A stretch of DNA of 53,901 nucleotides from Apostichopus californicus (Eukaryota; Echinodermata; Holothuroidea; Aspidochirotida; Stichopodidae): NCBI GenBank assembly GCA_020650975.1, contig JAIPMN010009564.1:198-54098 (forward strand), in the 5' to 3' direction. A program made the translations under genes and the position numbers. Below are positions 40,813 to 53,260 of the stretch, piece after piece (positions within the stretch are counted from its first letter, which is position 1; the number at the start of each line of letters is the position of its first letter). The notes beneath the pieces were generated by a model. That model had not been told where the DNA came from. It saw nothing but the letters and a program-made list of their open reading frames with translations, and did no database searches.

Positions 40813-43491
40813 ATGACTCAAGGAAGTTGGTCTCGTTATTTGAAAGTCTATGACCCACTGAAGGCAGGCAGCATAGATGGAACGGACACTAGACCACACG
40901 ACAGAGGCATCGAGAGGGCGATGGAGGTGAGGTTGAAAGCCACTTAAATCTATTGAGATGATTCAAGGGAATGTAGCTGTTGTTACTACGGTAACCGTAG
41001 ATATGAGTTTAAACATGTAGCTGTTGCTTGAACTCACATGTTTAATTTAGTTTAGTAGAGAAAAAGGATCAGGAGGGACACTTAAACCCATTCACACTAC
41101 TTGCAAGTACAACTTTCTCAGGCAAACTGTTCCACTCATTCGCAACCCTATTAGAAAAAATGTTATGCGGAATATTAATCCTACAGGCGGAGTGTCTCCC
41201 AGTCATGAGATCCCCGGTTCGATTCCCCGCCGACAGCTATGTGTGTCGTCTGGCAAGGGTGTTGTTCAATAACAACTTCCCGACATGGACGTTAAATGGA
41301 TGTGTGCCGAGAGATTGGCTTCGGTCAGCTTGCGAGTCTAAAAGCCTCCATGGCTTCTTTCGCGAGTTCCTGCTTGCGGGAAGATCACATATACATACAT
41401 ACATACATACTTTGAGACTTTTTGTACCTTACATTGATTTCAAGCGATACTTGAAAATCATCAGCTATTAGGCCATATTTGTCCGAATTTATCAAAGGTC
41501 TATTCCTGGATTCTCTGAGCCTCTGACCCACCTAAAATATTTCAGTGGCCCAGAACTTTTTTTTGTGAAGGAGCTTTGAATTCTCTGAACTTTCTTTTAT
41601 AAAATACTACATGTTTCATGTGTCCAAAAGCTGTCATATACATCTTTGCACTTGTATAGCAATTTGCATATTTTGCCTGGCTATTTTGCGATGCAATACC
41701 GGATCATTAATTCCCTGGATGGTGCTTTAGAAGAGCTTCCTGGGCTTAACTAATCCGTACATATTTATGGTGAAGTGCATTTAGTATCCTCAGTGTTGTC
41801 ATCAAACATATCAACAGTTGAAATCCCATAAAAATTAAATTAAAAAAGATCTTTCCATTATATGACTCTGCTTTAATCTGTCTTTTCTTTTGCTTTTAAA
41901 AAGCTCTTTTTCCAGATTTGTTGCTTAAAATATAGTTTTTCATGATTTCATTGGTTATTTACTATTTTACGTATTTTACTTTCCAGTCTGTTTATGTTCC
42001 TGACAAGAATCTACAAAGCGATCCTATTAAGACCCTCTTTGTGGCCAGACTTAATCCAGAAACAACAGAGGACACCCTTCGTAAGGTAAAGTATGAACAT
42101 CATAGTTTGAATCAGGAATACTCTGTCATTAACAGCTCGATGGAAAAGGAAATTTTGTATAATTTTTCAACTTTTTACAATTTTTTACATTTTTTTAATT
42201 GCCAAGTGTTCAAAACCAAGGGAAAAAATCCAAACAGTGTTGCTTGGAACTCTGTTTAATTTAATCATAAAGAAAAAAAAGTAAAGTACCCTCCATGTTT
42301 CAATAAATTTCTTGAGATGGACTGTTCCTGATGAGAGAGGTGGTCAGGGGCTATACAGCTGCGATCGATCCCTGGTCAGTTTGAGGGGCCGGGGAGCTGA
42401 CTTTGACGGAACCTACAAACTTGGCACAATTTTCTGTTTGATATCGATTAAACCTGAAGACTTTACTTGACTTGACTTGACTGTACTTTTCTGTACTTTA
42501 CTGTACTTTACTGTACTGTACTTTACTGTACTGTACTTGACTTGACTTATGTTACGATTTCTCCTTTGTGATATTTTCCTCTTATTCCGCAGGCTTTTTC
42601 AAAATACGGTGAAATAAAATCCTTGAATCTGATCAAAGATATCATCACCGGATTTTCCAAACAGTACGCATTCATCGAATTTGATTTGCACGGAGATGCC
42701 GACGAAGCCTGTCAAGAGATGCACGGCAATTACCTTGACAACCACAATATATTCGTCGACTGGGAGTGCGGGAGGGTTTTCCCAAAGTGGCTACCGAGAC
42801 GTTTAGGTGAGTTCTGTTGATTTGTCCAGTGCAGTATCTGTAGTAACTATGAAATTACTCACATTACCACCGTGGAGATCAGGCAATGCAAGTAATTTTG
42901 ATAGCTTGAGTGACTACTTTAACTTGGGGTAAAGTCACAAAATGTTTCCAAATTCAATTACCGTAGTGATGACCCATTCCGACACTGTCAATTGGTTGCA
43001 TTATTAAAGTTTTCACAACATTTGTATAAGAAAGAAGGTTGAGAAAGGTCAAACTTGCCGAGTACACAATATTTAGTGAGGTTTTTCTTCTTATTTTTTA
43101 GGTCCACCCACAGGTCATAGGTCATTCTTACACTTTTCAAAGCAACCATAAACATGAAGCCTAACCTACCACTCTATACATCTAGGTTTTACTGGTCTTG
43201 TTTTTTTTTTTTTTTGTTTTTTGTTTTTTTTAATTTCGTTAAAACTCATCAATGTTACCAATCCAATTGGCTTTTACTCAAAATGAGATTGCAATTTCTC
43301 AAAATTCCTAGAAATTGATTTGTGGCTGTTTAAGTTGTTTAGAAATGTTTAGAATTGAAGAGATAGAACTACTTTACATTCAAAATTTTTCATATGATTT
43401 TGTTTCTTATAATTACATCTTTTTCTCTTCAGGGGGAGGACTTGGGGGCAGGAAGGAATCCGGACAGTTAAGATTCGGAGGGAAAGATTGA
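40813..43491 (+). CDS. SNRNP35: U11/U12 snRNP 35 kDa protein, with an in-frame UGA before the RS-like tail
   Basis: Exons: 40813-40926, 41987-42085, 42593-42806 and 43433 onward. The annotated end is the TGA at 43,489-43,491 (161 codons). The protein is a U11/U12 di-snRNP component of the minor spliceosome that recognises U12-type introns. The N-terminus has YDPLKAGSIDGTD, a family signature. The RRM has RNP2 LFVARL and RNP1 KQYAFIEF. It is followed by WLPRRLGGGLGG, then KESGQLRFGGKD. In vertebrates the next residues are Arg-Pro-Phe-Arg-Lys-Pro. Here the Arg codon is TGA and PFKKP follows in the same frame. The frame then stays open for 231 codons of Arg/Asp/Glu-rich tail to 44,187. The stop may be an allele or sequencing error (CGA to TGA), a truncated gene, or read through. 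Confidence 0.93.
41170..41412 (+). mobile_element. tRNA-derived SINE in SNRNP35 intron 1
   Basis: A Pol III B-box, GGTTCGATTCC, lies at 41,216-41,226, preceded by GTCATGAGATCCCC as in a tRNA T-arm region. It is followed by a ~170-bp tRNA-unrelated body and a simple ATAC-type tail (ACATACATACATAC) ending near 41,412. The exact 5' end is not fixed. Confidence 0.65.
42320..42550 (+). mobile_element. Possible SINE with (CTTGA)/(CTGTACTTTA) tail
   Basis: In SNRNP35 intron 2. A B-box-like GATCGATCCCTGG is followed by a short GC-richer body and a simple tail of ACTTG and TACTGTACTT units. The layout is SINE-like, but the B-box match is weak. Confidence 0.35.
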
Positions 43492-44187
43492 CCGTTTAAG
43501 AAACCTTTCATATTAAGTAATACTGGTCAGGGTGCTGGAAGGGGCAGAGAAGAGGTACATGGATTTGAAGATAAGGGCCAAAGGGGGGACGGTAGGGGAA
43601 GAGATGTCAAGGAGATGGATAGGCGATACGACAGAGACAAGGGATATCGTAGTACTAGGAAAGAAGGTAGCTACGAACCTGAATACAGGGAGAGAAGGAG
43701 CGATAGAAGCAGGGACAGACAGAGGGACGGGTACAGGGAGAGAAGCCAGGAGAGGGAGACTGACAGGTACAGGAGACGTGATAGGGATAAGCATGGGGAT
43801 AGAGATAGAGATGGTTACCATGACGACAGAGGTAGTTACAGACGAGACGATAAAGAGAGATACAGAGAGCGAAGAAGAGACAGGAAGGAATCGGAGGAGA
43901 AAGTGAGCAAGAGGAGGAGGAGAGGTGACTCAGTGGAGAGGGAGGAGAGGCAAGACGGGAGGAATGAACGATCGGAGAGATACGGGCAGACGAGAAGGTT
44001 CACGGAGGAGAAGGTCGCGACCCGAAAAGGAAATGGATCGCCCGAGAGAGACGATAGGAGGAACAGGCGGTTCACAGAGGGGAAACGAGAAGGGACATCG
44101 GAGTATTCTGAAAGATACACAGAGGGTGAGAAGAGGCCTTGGAGCAGGAGAAAATTCACTGAGATGAAAGGGGAGGACGATCCATGA
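43492..44187 (+). other. Open RS/RE-rich frame continuing past the SNRNP35 UGA
   Basis: 231 sense codons in the same frame as exon 4, ending at TGA 44,185-44,187. It starts with PFKKP, matching the conserved residues after the human RFGGRDR. It is then dominated by Arg, Asp, Glu, Ser and Lys (RDRDKHGDRDRDGYHDDR, RRRDRKESEEK), like the charged tail of the family but longer. An intact composition and the absence of frameshifts suggest it has been under coding constraint until recently or still is. Confidence 0.8.
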
Positions 44188-47100
44188 AATGGAAGGTGCT
44201 GATTGGTTGTTAAGTAAGTAGGCCAACTCTTCCGGTTGCCATGTGCAACAGAGGTGGGTGTACATATTTTATTGTATGGAAAGAAATCAAGCAACATGGA
44301 GAATTTGCAATCGGCCTGGTGAGGGGCACGGCAGGGGATGTTATATGTTTTGTCATTCACGTAGAAACAAGGCCTATATCAGGGTCATATCAGAAGGACA
44401 CACTTTTGTTTCTCTATTCACATATATAGAACTGGTATATATACATATATTGGTTGTGTCATAATAATGTTGTAGAGTTTGGGTCCTATCAATCTAATAA
44501 ATAGGGCCATGTTGTAGTGTATTAATTTAATGTGCTATAATAGTTGTGCTCCTACCAGGGAAGGTAAGTGACACAGTGCTACTATCTCTCTTCCTTTAAA
44601 GATATCCTTGCATCTAATATGTATCTATGATTGTATTTTGAGAGAATTTCCCTTCGAGAGGAAGTTTTCAGATTAGTCAACAATGAAAGATGCATATCTT
44701 TGGGGTAACTACTGTATACAAAACTTATAAAAATTAATTATTAGGACAAAAACATGCATGTGAGGTGAACATCCCAACAACCGCTGTGCTACATTTAAGC
44801 TCCAAGAAGTTCATTTGTCACAGATTTCAGTCAGTCATATTCCCTCAAAACTAGGTTTACCCCACCCCCTCCCCCCCCTCAAAGAAAAAAACATACTAAC
44901 AATAATATCAACAATGTACAGTTTCCTTGCTGCAAAAACTAGATATATTTTTTTCTAGACAAACTTTACAAACTGTTGTATCAAACATAATTTATCATTA
45001 CAAATAATTTAGCAGAAACCATCTTAAAAGCTTTGAAAATCGGAAAACACAAGCATATTAAGTTCTGTGAATGTCATTCATATGATAATGCTGCATTCAT
45101 ATTTACCATACAAAAACAACGCTCAACATAAAACCCAGACTGCATTTTGTAGTATTGACACCAATTTACAGCACCCTTTTTGTACAATTGCAACTTCAAC
45201 CATCGTTATAACATCATGTTGTTCCTGTAAGTTGTATCAGTTCATCATCAGTGTGTTTGTCTGTTTGATATCCATTGAAGTTCGAAGACCATTCACATTT
45301 ACGCTCAAAACACACTGCGTCAAGTATTCGATGTCGGCCAAATTCCCTCACCCCAAAAACTGTTTAGATCCGTCCCATAAGTCGATATCTATACTTTTGT
45401 GTCTTGAACATATCAAAATTTCATATTTTGCTAACTTGAAAAATTCTTACCACAACAAAGAAGAAGAAACGAAAGTCAAATATAAAATGAAATTATCAAA
45501 ATAATTTTGTGAAATTAAATAGTTTTATTGATATGTTTAGTATAAAGTAAGCTCTTAGCATCACAGTTTGTGAAGTTCTGCTAAGAAAGACACAGAAATC
45601 TAAAGGAAATCAGGTCACTGCATTTGGTCACGAAACGTTCAGAAGGAAACATCCAAATCGCAATTTTTTTAGGTCTAAACATACCTGTTACAAGGTTATA
45701 AGGTATTTACAATATCACAACAGACAGGTTTTTATTTGGGTTTTGCCGAAATATAAATAATTAGCTATGATGATGAAAGAGATCAAAAGTAGAGCTTAAG
45801 CAGTTTTAATTCACTACTTTTCCTTTTGACATACTTTTCAAACCGAATCTTGAGAATAAATAAAGAAACAAACAAAAATCTAGAATACATGCTTCTCCTG
45901 AGAACTGCATTAGCACACAATATGGACATAAGATAAAACAATACAAAGAAAGATCACATTACAAATATTTAAATAACAATGGATTGATTGTTAAATACAT
46001 GTCTTAACTACAAGTCTAATGAACAGAAAGAAAGAAGAAAAAAAAAGACATGAAAAATTAAAAAGTGCAAAATATTGAAAGATGTTTTTTACATTTTATA
46101 GAAAAAGCAAGGTGTTTAAATGGGACTCTATTTAATGTTTGGAAAAGAACCATTTGTCAATATTTTACAAGACTTTATTCTACAGCATAAAATACAACAG
46201 AAATAAAAAAAAATAACCACAAAAAAAGACACTCTTTAGTATAAGGCATTTTGGGGGGGGGGGGGGGTGGGGGGAACCTTTGTTTTACGGCATTTAAAAT
46301 CTGTACACTATTGATTTCCTTTATTAATAAATTAAGAAAAAAACGGAGAATTGAGCATGTTTATACTGTTGTTTCCCTCAACTTCATCAGTAGAAGGATA
46401 CAATAGCCAATAATGTTGGTTAATATGGGTACTATATATATTGCTCAAAGCTTAACCATGATATGTTCATATTCTAACCTAGTAGGGATGTGTTGGGTAC
46501 ACTTTTTCCATCAAACTCCAGATTCTAATTTATAGGAAGGAATGAATGTTACTATAAAGGAAAGGTGGATTCCTGGAGATGCATTTCAGTTCATAGACCT
46601 GTCTGTTTGTCGTCGAAGTCAGTATGATATGTTAGCTACATTGCCTAGTCAATGCTGTCACATGTTGAGTTACAATATATACATGTTAGTAAGGAATAAA
46701 TGTCCTTACTTTTGTGACAGAGTCAGAAGACCAAGGGGAAAAATTACAAACTAAGGAAACCTAATTAAACCTAATTATAATTGCTGATTGTTTTCTTATT
46801 ATGAAAGTGTATTACAGTAACTGTTGTTTGGAGGGAGAAGGTTCATAACAATCTCTTTTAGTTCATTCACAAAGCGCTTGAGATGGTCAATAAGAAGTTA
46901 TCGAGGATCTGCTGGTAGATAACTGGTGCATCATGCTGCAAGTGGGTTGCACACCCAACCATGGGAGGGACAGAGTCCTCATAAAGTTCTTTCATCCATT
47001 CCCCCAAAACACCCGATGGGTCGTTGTCATGGACGCTTCCTTTTTAAGGCAGGAGTGGTGATATTAGCTCATTGCCAGGGATAGCTACATCCCCTAGCAC

Positions 47101-47246
47101 ACTTCTTAGTCCATACCATATACTGGGGATGTGTGGCAGGGAGGAACGGTGTTGCCATCTGTCGGTAGTGTGGTACATACGTTTCCATCTGGTCGGTATA
47201 TAGCCTGGCTCCTCATGGAGGGAGAAATATCCACATCAAACTCCTC
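44188..47246. other. Convergent 3' ends of SNRNP35 and RFX6
   Basis: The SNRNP35 3' UTR probably ends near the AATAAA at 44,496-44,501. The AT-rich remainder holds poly-A and poly-G runs (14 G near 46,254-46,267) and, close to the RFX6 stop, diverged copies of its last exon end. The 145-codon plus frame at 45,067-45,504 lacks any family signature and lies in probable antisense 3' UTR. Confidence 0.55.
44496..44501 (+). terminator. Candidate poly(A) signal, SNRNP35
   Basis: AATAAA about 310 bp after the distal TGA stop at 44,185, the first canonical hexamer in that 3' region. Confidence 0.45.
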
Positions 47247-47330
47247 TTAGTTCATACCAAAGACACTTGAGATAGGCGGCAGGGAGTCGGTACCACCAGT
47301 GGGTAGTGCGGGTACATCTGGTGGCAGGGG
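46855..47330 (-). repeat. Diverged copies of the RFX6 terminal coding end
   Basis: The functional end of the last exon (47,240-47,330 on the plus strand: CTTAGTTCATACCAAAGACA, then GGCAGGGAG, then GGTAGTGCGGGTACATCTGG) has a clear diverged copy at about 47,103-47,190 (CTTAGTCCATACCATATACT, GGCAGGGAGG, GGTAGTGTGGTACAT). A weaker third copy lies at about 46,858-46,935 (TTAGTTCATTCACAAAGCGC). All lie just 3' of the stop codon in transcript order. Confidence 0.75.
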
Positions 47331-50300
47331 ACTGGTGTTGACCGTTCCCAGTTGAGTGATATGTGGTGTGTCTTGGGTGTAGGGGCTGGTGCCCACCATT
47401 TGATGGTAATCTGCATTATGTCCATGTAATCTCACATTGGATGCTGTCACAGGTGCTGCAGTGGACGATTCTGTTTCACATGATTGAAAGACAAAAAGAG
47501 AGGCTTTGAACAATTTAGTTAGTTTTAGCCACAAAAAAATATGATGCTTTGAAAACTTCTCAGCCATGCCCAATAAAAAAAAAAAAAAAAATTCAACCAT
47601 AATTGCACTTTCTCTGCTCAAACAAGTTGCTTGAGTTTTCTCAATATGCTCTCGTAGGCAGTTACTAGAGTAAAGTGAATATAAAGGGAAGTACAAACTT
47701 GAAAGAAAAGAAGTAAATATAGATACTCAGCACAGAGTTAAATATGAAAGCAAAATCTTCCGCAGATTTTCAATTTGATGCGTACCGTACAAGGGTGGCG
47801 GTCTTTATGGTATATTTGACAAACCTGCTCCCTATATATGTGTTGCTTCACATCTTTTTGATGATGTAGCTATATGGCGGTCGGCAGCAGTCCACATCAA
47901 CCGGTACCCAGTCTTACCAACCAGTACCATTTTGAAAATTGATATCTTTCTGACCATTTTACGAATCTGTATTTCAATTAACATTTTTCTGACCAGCAAT
48001 CGCCGATTGCCAACACCTGTACGTATCTTCCACCAGTAGAGGGAGAATTTCTAAGCATGTTAACAGAGTGACCCAACCAGCCAGGATTTTGAATCAAAAC
48101 TACAGTATGAATTTTTAATGAATTTCCCCCGAAAGGTAATAAGGGCGGTATTGAAGAACTCAGGGAAACGAAAACGGGCACAAATTGTCCAGTGTACATC
48201 TCTGCTTCTTTATAAACTTTCTATGTTTAAATTTTCCCCCTTTCATCAATTCTTTTTTTCAAGGTCCGACCATACAAGCGGGATAGTTACCTCTGGTGTT
48301 GTATCCGGGCCCGGAGATAGAATCGTTTGGACTCGGATAAGCAGGATGGTTGACCCTTGACCTCTGTTCATCTCGTTGAGAGTAATTTCGGCTGATGACG
48401 GAGACTCTTTGAACGTTCGGACGCGGACCAGAAGTGAATCCGTCTGCACTCTGAGAGACAGGGTTTTGGAAAGAGTAACCTGAGAAAACAAAGGCAAACA
48501 CGAACAGTGATAGAGACCGGGCTTTTGAAGATCTGAAGTTTTTACAGCCTAGTTTTTTATTTTGTATGATTGTTAGCCATGTTTTGAATGTTAGGTTATA
48601 ACAGTTAAGTGTGTGTGAGATTTCGATTCTAGTGGAATTTCAAAAGGCGAACTGAAAGGAAAACAGACATAGGACAATTGTAAACTGGACAGGAAAGTTG
48701 ATTGGAACAATTGAGCAACGAAAAGAGTAATATTAGAAAGAACAAGACAGGCAGTGAGCTGAAAAGAAACAATTACGGAAATGCTGCAGGATGGCTTTTT
48801 AGTCAACATGTATTTTCGTTCTCTCACTATGATTCCAGTTTTAACATTAAATTGAGACACGTACCAGCTGAGGCTGTGTTATATCCGTTGATTGATTGCC
48901 CCAGTCCATTAGCGCCCTCTTGTATCTCCATGGTAGCACCCGTTCCCTTGGTACCCACTGCACAGCTCCGATAGTAAACGTCATCCTGGGTAGGGTCCAT
49001 GGGACCGTACGGACCGGATGATCCGTCCCGGCTGTAATAAGGCAAATTAGAATAGCTGGAGTATAAAACACTAGGAGGATAATAGGACGAATACGGTCCG
49101 AAATAGCTGCCGCTTCGAAACGACGGTTGGTAACTTTTACCAGACTGGTCGAAATATAGATCGCTATTAGCCAATGGTTGGGTGTGGACATTACTTGAGG
49201 GCGGCATCATATTGTAATTTTGACTGATGACGCTGTTTCTCATTGATGACATCACAATGGGCGACATCGGTGGCGTCAGCATGCTACTCCTCGAGGGGTA
49301 ACTTCCGTTATTGATGGCGTGCTGTTGGTAGGGCGTCATGGCGCCCGGTAGGTCTTTGTCATAGGACATGGACTGGTACTCCATGAGGCCTTCCCTGTTG
49401 TACCTTTCGGAGTAATCCTCTCGTTTACAGTTTGTGACGTCATTTGTGTCTTCACTGTGAATCTTAGAGGGAGCTGTTCTGTTTGCTAGGAAACAAGAGC
49501 CCGGCTGATTTTGGAGTGGCCTTGGTATGTTGTCTAGTTCTGGAGGAGAAAGGAGGGAAACAATTGGGCATTAACATTTTTAGAAATAATTTTAATTTCA
49601 GTACCTTTTTTGTTTATGATTTAACAAAAAGATCAATAGTCGTATACCTGTGTCTGTTATGTAAGGTAATATTTTAAGGGAAAGTTCGCATTTTCTGTGA
49701 TTTTTTCACCTTGATCATTGTAAAAACTCTGTATAATTGTTCATATGTTTTATAAATTGGCATGTGCGATTTATTCATGTGCTAGGTTCTTAATTTTCGG
49801 AATAAATTGTTGGTCCTTTTGAAATTTCTCTCCAAACCCCAACCCGGAGACTGATTTACCATCTGGCCAGTAGACCTGTGTCCTTCACCGATCTAGGTAG
49901 CCTCGAAAATAAAATTGCAAATGAACCGATGCAATCAAATGGAAAACTAAACTATTAAAAAATTCAACAAGTAAACCCATCGGTACATATGTGTTTTCTT
50001 CATTTTGGTCCGTTCATATTGATTTCCTCATTACGGTGTACGGCAGATAGAACACTACGAATTAAGTTTATACAAATGCACCTTACTGCGCATGCACTGT
50101 ATAAAGCACATATCTAATGCATTAATGCAAATCCAACGCGTACCTTTGTTGCATTTATACTACCAGTTAAGCGTCCCTTCAATTTACGGTCATCCCAGGG
50201 CCCCTAACAGGTCAATCCGGCCCCGTACATACCTCCTATCCCATAATAATCATTCTAATCGGGACATTTATATAAGTATATTCAACCATGGCGATTGAAT

Positions 50301-53260
50301 TAAGTGACTTTTATGGAACCTCACCGGCTGCTTTTGTGTGCTTCTCCAGCCTGTTCTGCAATTCATTTTCTTTGTCGTTGTTAAACTGTGATTCCACTGC
50401 AAGGAGGATGTACTCATCCAAGAGCATGCGTATTAAGTGAAATGATGCTATAAATAAAAAAATATGGAAAAAATAAGAAATCTTAAACGAGAACAATTTA
50501 TTTGACTGCATTTTCGCTGTAATTTATTTTTTTCTGTGTAAAGTCAAAACGACATACACGCTACCGTGTCAGTCTGTATCTGAAATACGGGACGAAGTGA
50601 TTGTTCCCGGGAACAGGCTTTACCAGATTTGGGCAACTAAGGTCTTCTCACCCATCCTTCATTTACTACCCCTATATCCCATTCTCCCAAACCCTGCAAA
50701 CTTATTGAGCTAAGGTGAGAGACTTGAACCACTTTGGTTCAAGATTTAGCCTGTAGCTAATTATGATATTATTTACCATGAATGGCTATTATAAACAATA
50801 CCCAAAATCGATAAAGATGTCTTCCTTGTTTAATGTTTCTGCACGAATAAGCTTAGGATATTTAAACATATATTTCAACAATGATACAAGTCCCGACCAA
50901 ATCAATATACGTACCAAAACTCTTTGCGTTGTTTAGTGTTAAATTATGCATGACTCTGGCACCAAAGAAAGACCACTTTAATAAAAAGTCTTGCGCCCTC
51001 TTCTTTAATGACTTTCCATTTTGTTTGCTGGGCTGTAGAAAAATAAATGTAAATAAATAATTAATGGTGCCTCTGATGAGAGCAATGGTATTAACGCGGG
51101 CACGGTCACTTAGCATTGGGTTCACTCCTGCCTCGAATCTCATTTGAACCCATTTGGTATTCACTGAAGTGGACATCGCGACCCTTTCAGGAATCGTCGA
51201 AACTTTTCTAAGGTCGACCCAAAAGTTCGGGAGATAAAAGATTTGCCGATATTTACGGAAAAACAGTGGAAAAACCGTTAACATAATTTGCTTCACCTTT
51301 TGCAAAATATAACACCAATTTGCAACTAAGCACCCTACAACTCAACGATAAAAAATTTCACAAACTCGGGGAAAATTATAACTCCATCCCGTAGGCCCCT
51401 TCTTCTAGGCCACCGTATCCACCAATGCAGGGTCGACAATGTGTAAATTGGGATCAACAAACCAAAGCAAATATTTACCTTGATCACTTTGGTTTCAACG
51501 ACTTGATCAAGCCATTCGGTGAAAGCCTCTACGGTGGCTTGCTTCTTGAGTAATTCTCTAAAATCCCGCAGAACTAATGAATTGAAAGCTGAAGAAGACG
51601 AAAAAAACATTGAATATGATGACTCAACTGAGAGCGGTTTAGATCAGGATGAGAGCTTGTGATGTAAGGTTTGCAATGCAGGTTCGAGTCCTGGATAGAT
51701 CATTGCGTTCTGTCCTTGGGCAAGGCACTTTATCTCAGTTTGCCTCTCTTCACCCAGGTGTATAAATAGGGACTTGTGAGGTAACTTGTAAATACAGTTG
51801 CGTGCGCCGATCTGCGGCTGCGCCCTATGGGAAGTCCCTCAGTGGACACGTAGGAGTGGTGCACTGTAGTGTCCCAGGAGGGACTGATTGAGTTGTGTAC
51901 ACTTTGATGTATAGGTGTGACAAGTTACCAAAGACTATAGTGTTGTAAAGTCGTGTGAGGGTCTACGCCTCAAACAAGACTGTAAACCTTCAACTTTAAC
52001 GTTAACCTTATAACTATTCATGTAGAAATGGAATTATTGTGTTGAAATAGCAAGAAAAGTGATAGTAAAGAGCGGGGCCACCGGACAAAATTGTTACAGG
52101 GGGTCAGATCCAACCAAGTTGACGATGGGCCCTGAAACAAGTGGAGCGTTAGCCAACTCGAATGAAACTATAGCATATTTTGTACTACTGAAATTGTACT
52201 ACTGAAATTGTACTACTTTCCAGGGGGACTCTGTTGCCCCATTGGCCCCACCCACTGACAGCCAGACGCTGATGGTTTCTGCTGTCCCATAACTCTTTTA
52301 AAACGATAAAGTCATCTGGTTATACTTTTCTGTACTATACTCACATTCCGCGTTAAGTTCGTTGTCAGGATCCTCCGTGCTGGTTGTTAACAGTGCCTGC
52401 GATCCGATATTGTTTAAGTCAACTTTTTCTAGATCGGATCCCATTTGGTCCACTGTTTCTTGATCGAATAGAACTGGCCTCGCAGTCTATATATGGTGAA
52501 ATGAATGTGTGTACGTGTTAATTGAAATCATTGAATGTTATATTGATTGTAACTGATTCACTTGTACACAAACTTTATCCTGCCACGCACTCAGTTCCCC
52601 TTCGGTTAGGAAGGCATCTGAACCTAACCTCAGCACGAGCACCCTTATGCTGACTAAATTAATTGTTTTGGGTTCACTGTCTGTAATATAATTAGCAAAT
52701 TATAACTACACTCTTTATTATATTTATAGCTCTAACATCACTTCATACTACCCCATCCCTCCCCCACCGCTCCCCACCTCTCACCCACCCCTCGTCATTC
52801 GCTTAACATAAAATCAATCCATCTCTCAATTGATCTTACGCCAGTGGCATTTTTCCTTCTTTTCGTATGTCAGTGCTAACTTGACCATCCAGTTTGAATA
52901 CACTGTCTCCACCAGAGAAGGTTATAATGGAACTGTTCATACTGTCAATATGATTGTTTTCAAGCATGGCATTAGAGCAGTATTTCGTGGTACTTTAGCA
53001 TTACGATGTTGTCCCAACTTTCTGACTTCACTTAGTTTACTTCGGGACTTCATGATTATTCATGAAATCATACATACGTCATTCATTATTTGCATATTAC
53101 CTGTGCAAGATGAAGGAAGGAAGTTTGTCGTTTCAATGACTGGACAAATCTCCTAGCAACCGTTATCTTGGCATCTTGTAGATTCTCCGGTAAACTTTCC
53201 ATAGCAGTCTGTAACCACTTCTCCCATTGGCTAGCGAAACTCCTGATATCTGACAGAAGA
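47247..53260 (-). CDS. RFX6: RFX6-type transcription factor, 3' part (8 exons; 5' end outside window)
   Basis: Exons (minus): 53260-53101, 52486-52345, 51588-51479, 51032-50915, 50447-50325, 49539-48865, 48479-48291, 47470-47247. All phases agree (1,741 nt). RFX6 is a nuclear winged-helix factor; in vertebrates it drives endocrine pancreas and gut differentiation. The DNA-binding exons lie beyond 53,901. The window encodes the conserved dimerisation region: [106 protein letters not shown] and [33 protein letters not shown] and the C-terminal [10 protein letters not shown] then match RFX6 specifically, not RFX1-4. The middle is Ser/Tyr/Pro-rich, as expected for a transactivation region. No signal of decay was seen. 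Confidence 0.93.
51640..51995 (+). mobile_element. tRNA-derived SINE in an RFX6 intron
   Basis: It has a B-box GGTTCGAGTCC (51,681-51,691) in a tRNA-like head. The widespread invertebrate SINE segment TCCTTGGGCAAGGCACTTTA (51,713 onward) follows, then a GC-richer body with GTGCGCCGATCTGCGGCTGC, and the recognisable part ends near 51,990. It is inserted in the intron between the 52,345 and 51,588 exons, opposite to the gene. Confidence 0.8.

Noticed and set aside
43489..43491. Selenocysteine reading of the SNRNP35 UGA
   Set aside because: The position is Arg in orthologues, the family has no selenoprotein history, and I saw no clear SECIS-like structure in the 3' region by eye.
43513..44360. 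Minus-strand frames of 102, 174 and 111 codons opposite SNRNP35
   Set aside because: Shadows of the purine-rich RS-like coding tail on the plus strand, giving Ser/Leu/Pro-rich translations.
45067..45504. 145-codon plus-strand frame
   Set aside because: No recognised domain, AT-rich composition, and a position in the probable antisense 3' UTR of RFX6; no splice or family support.
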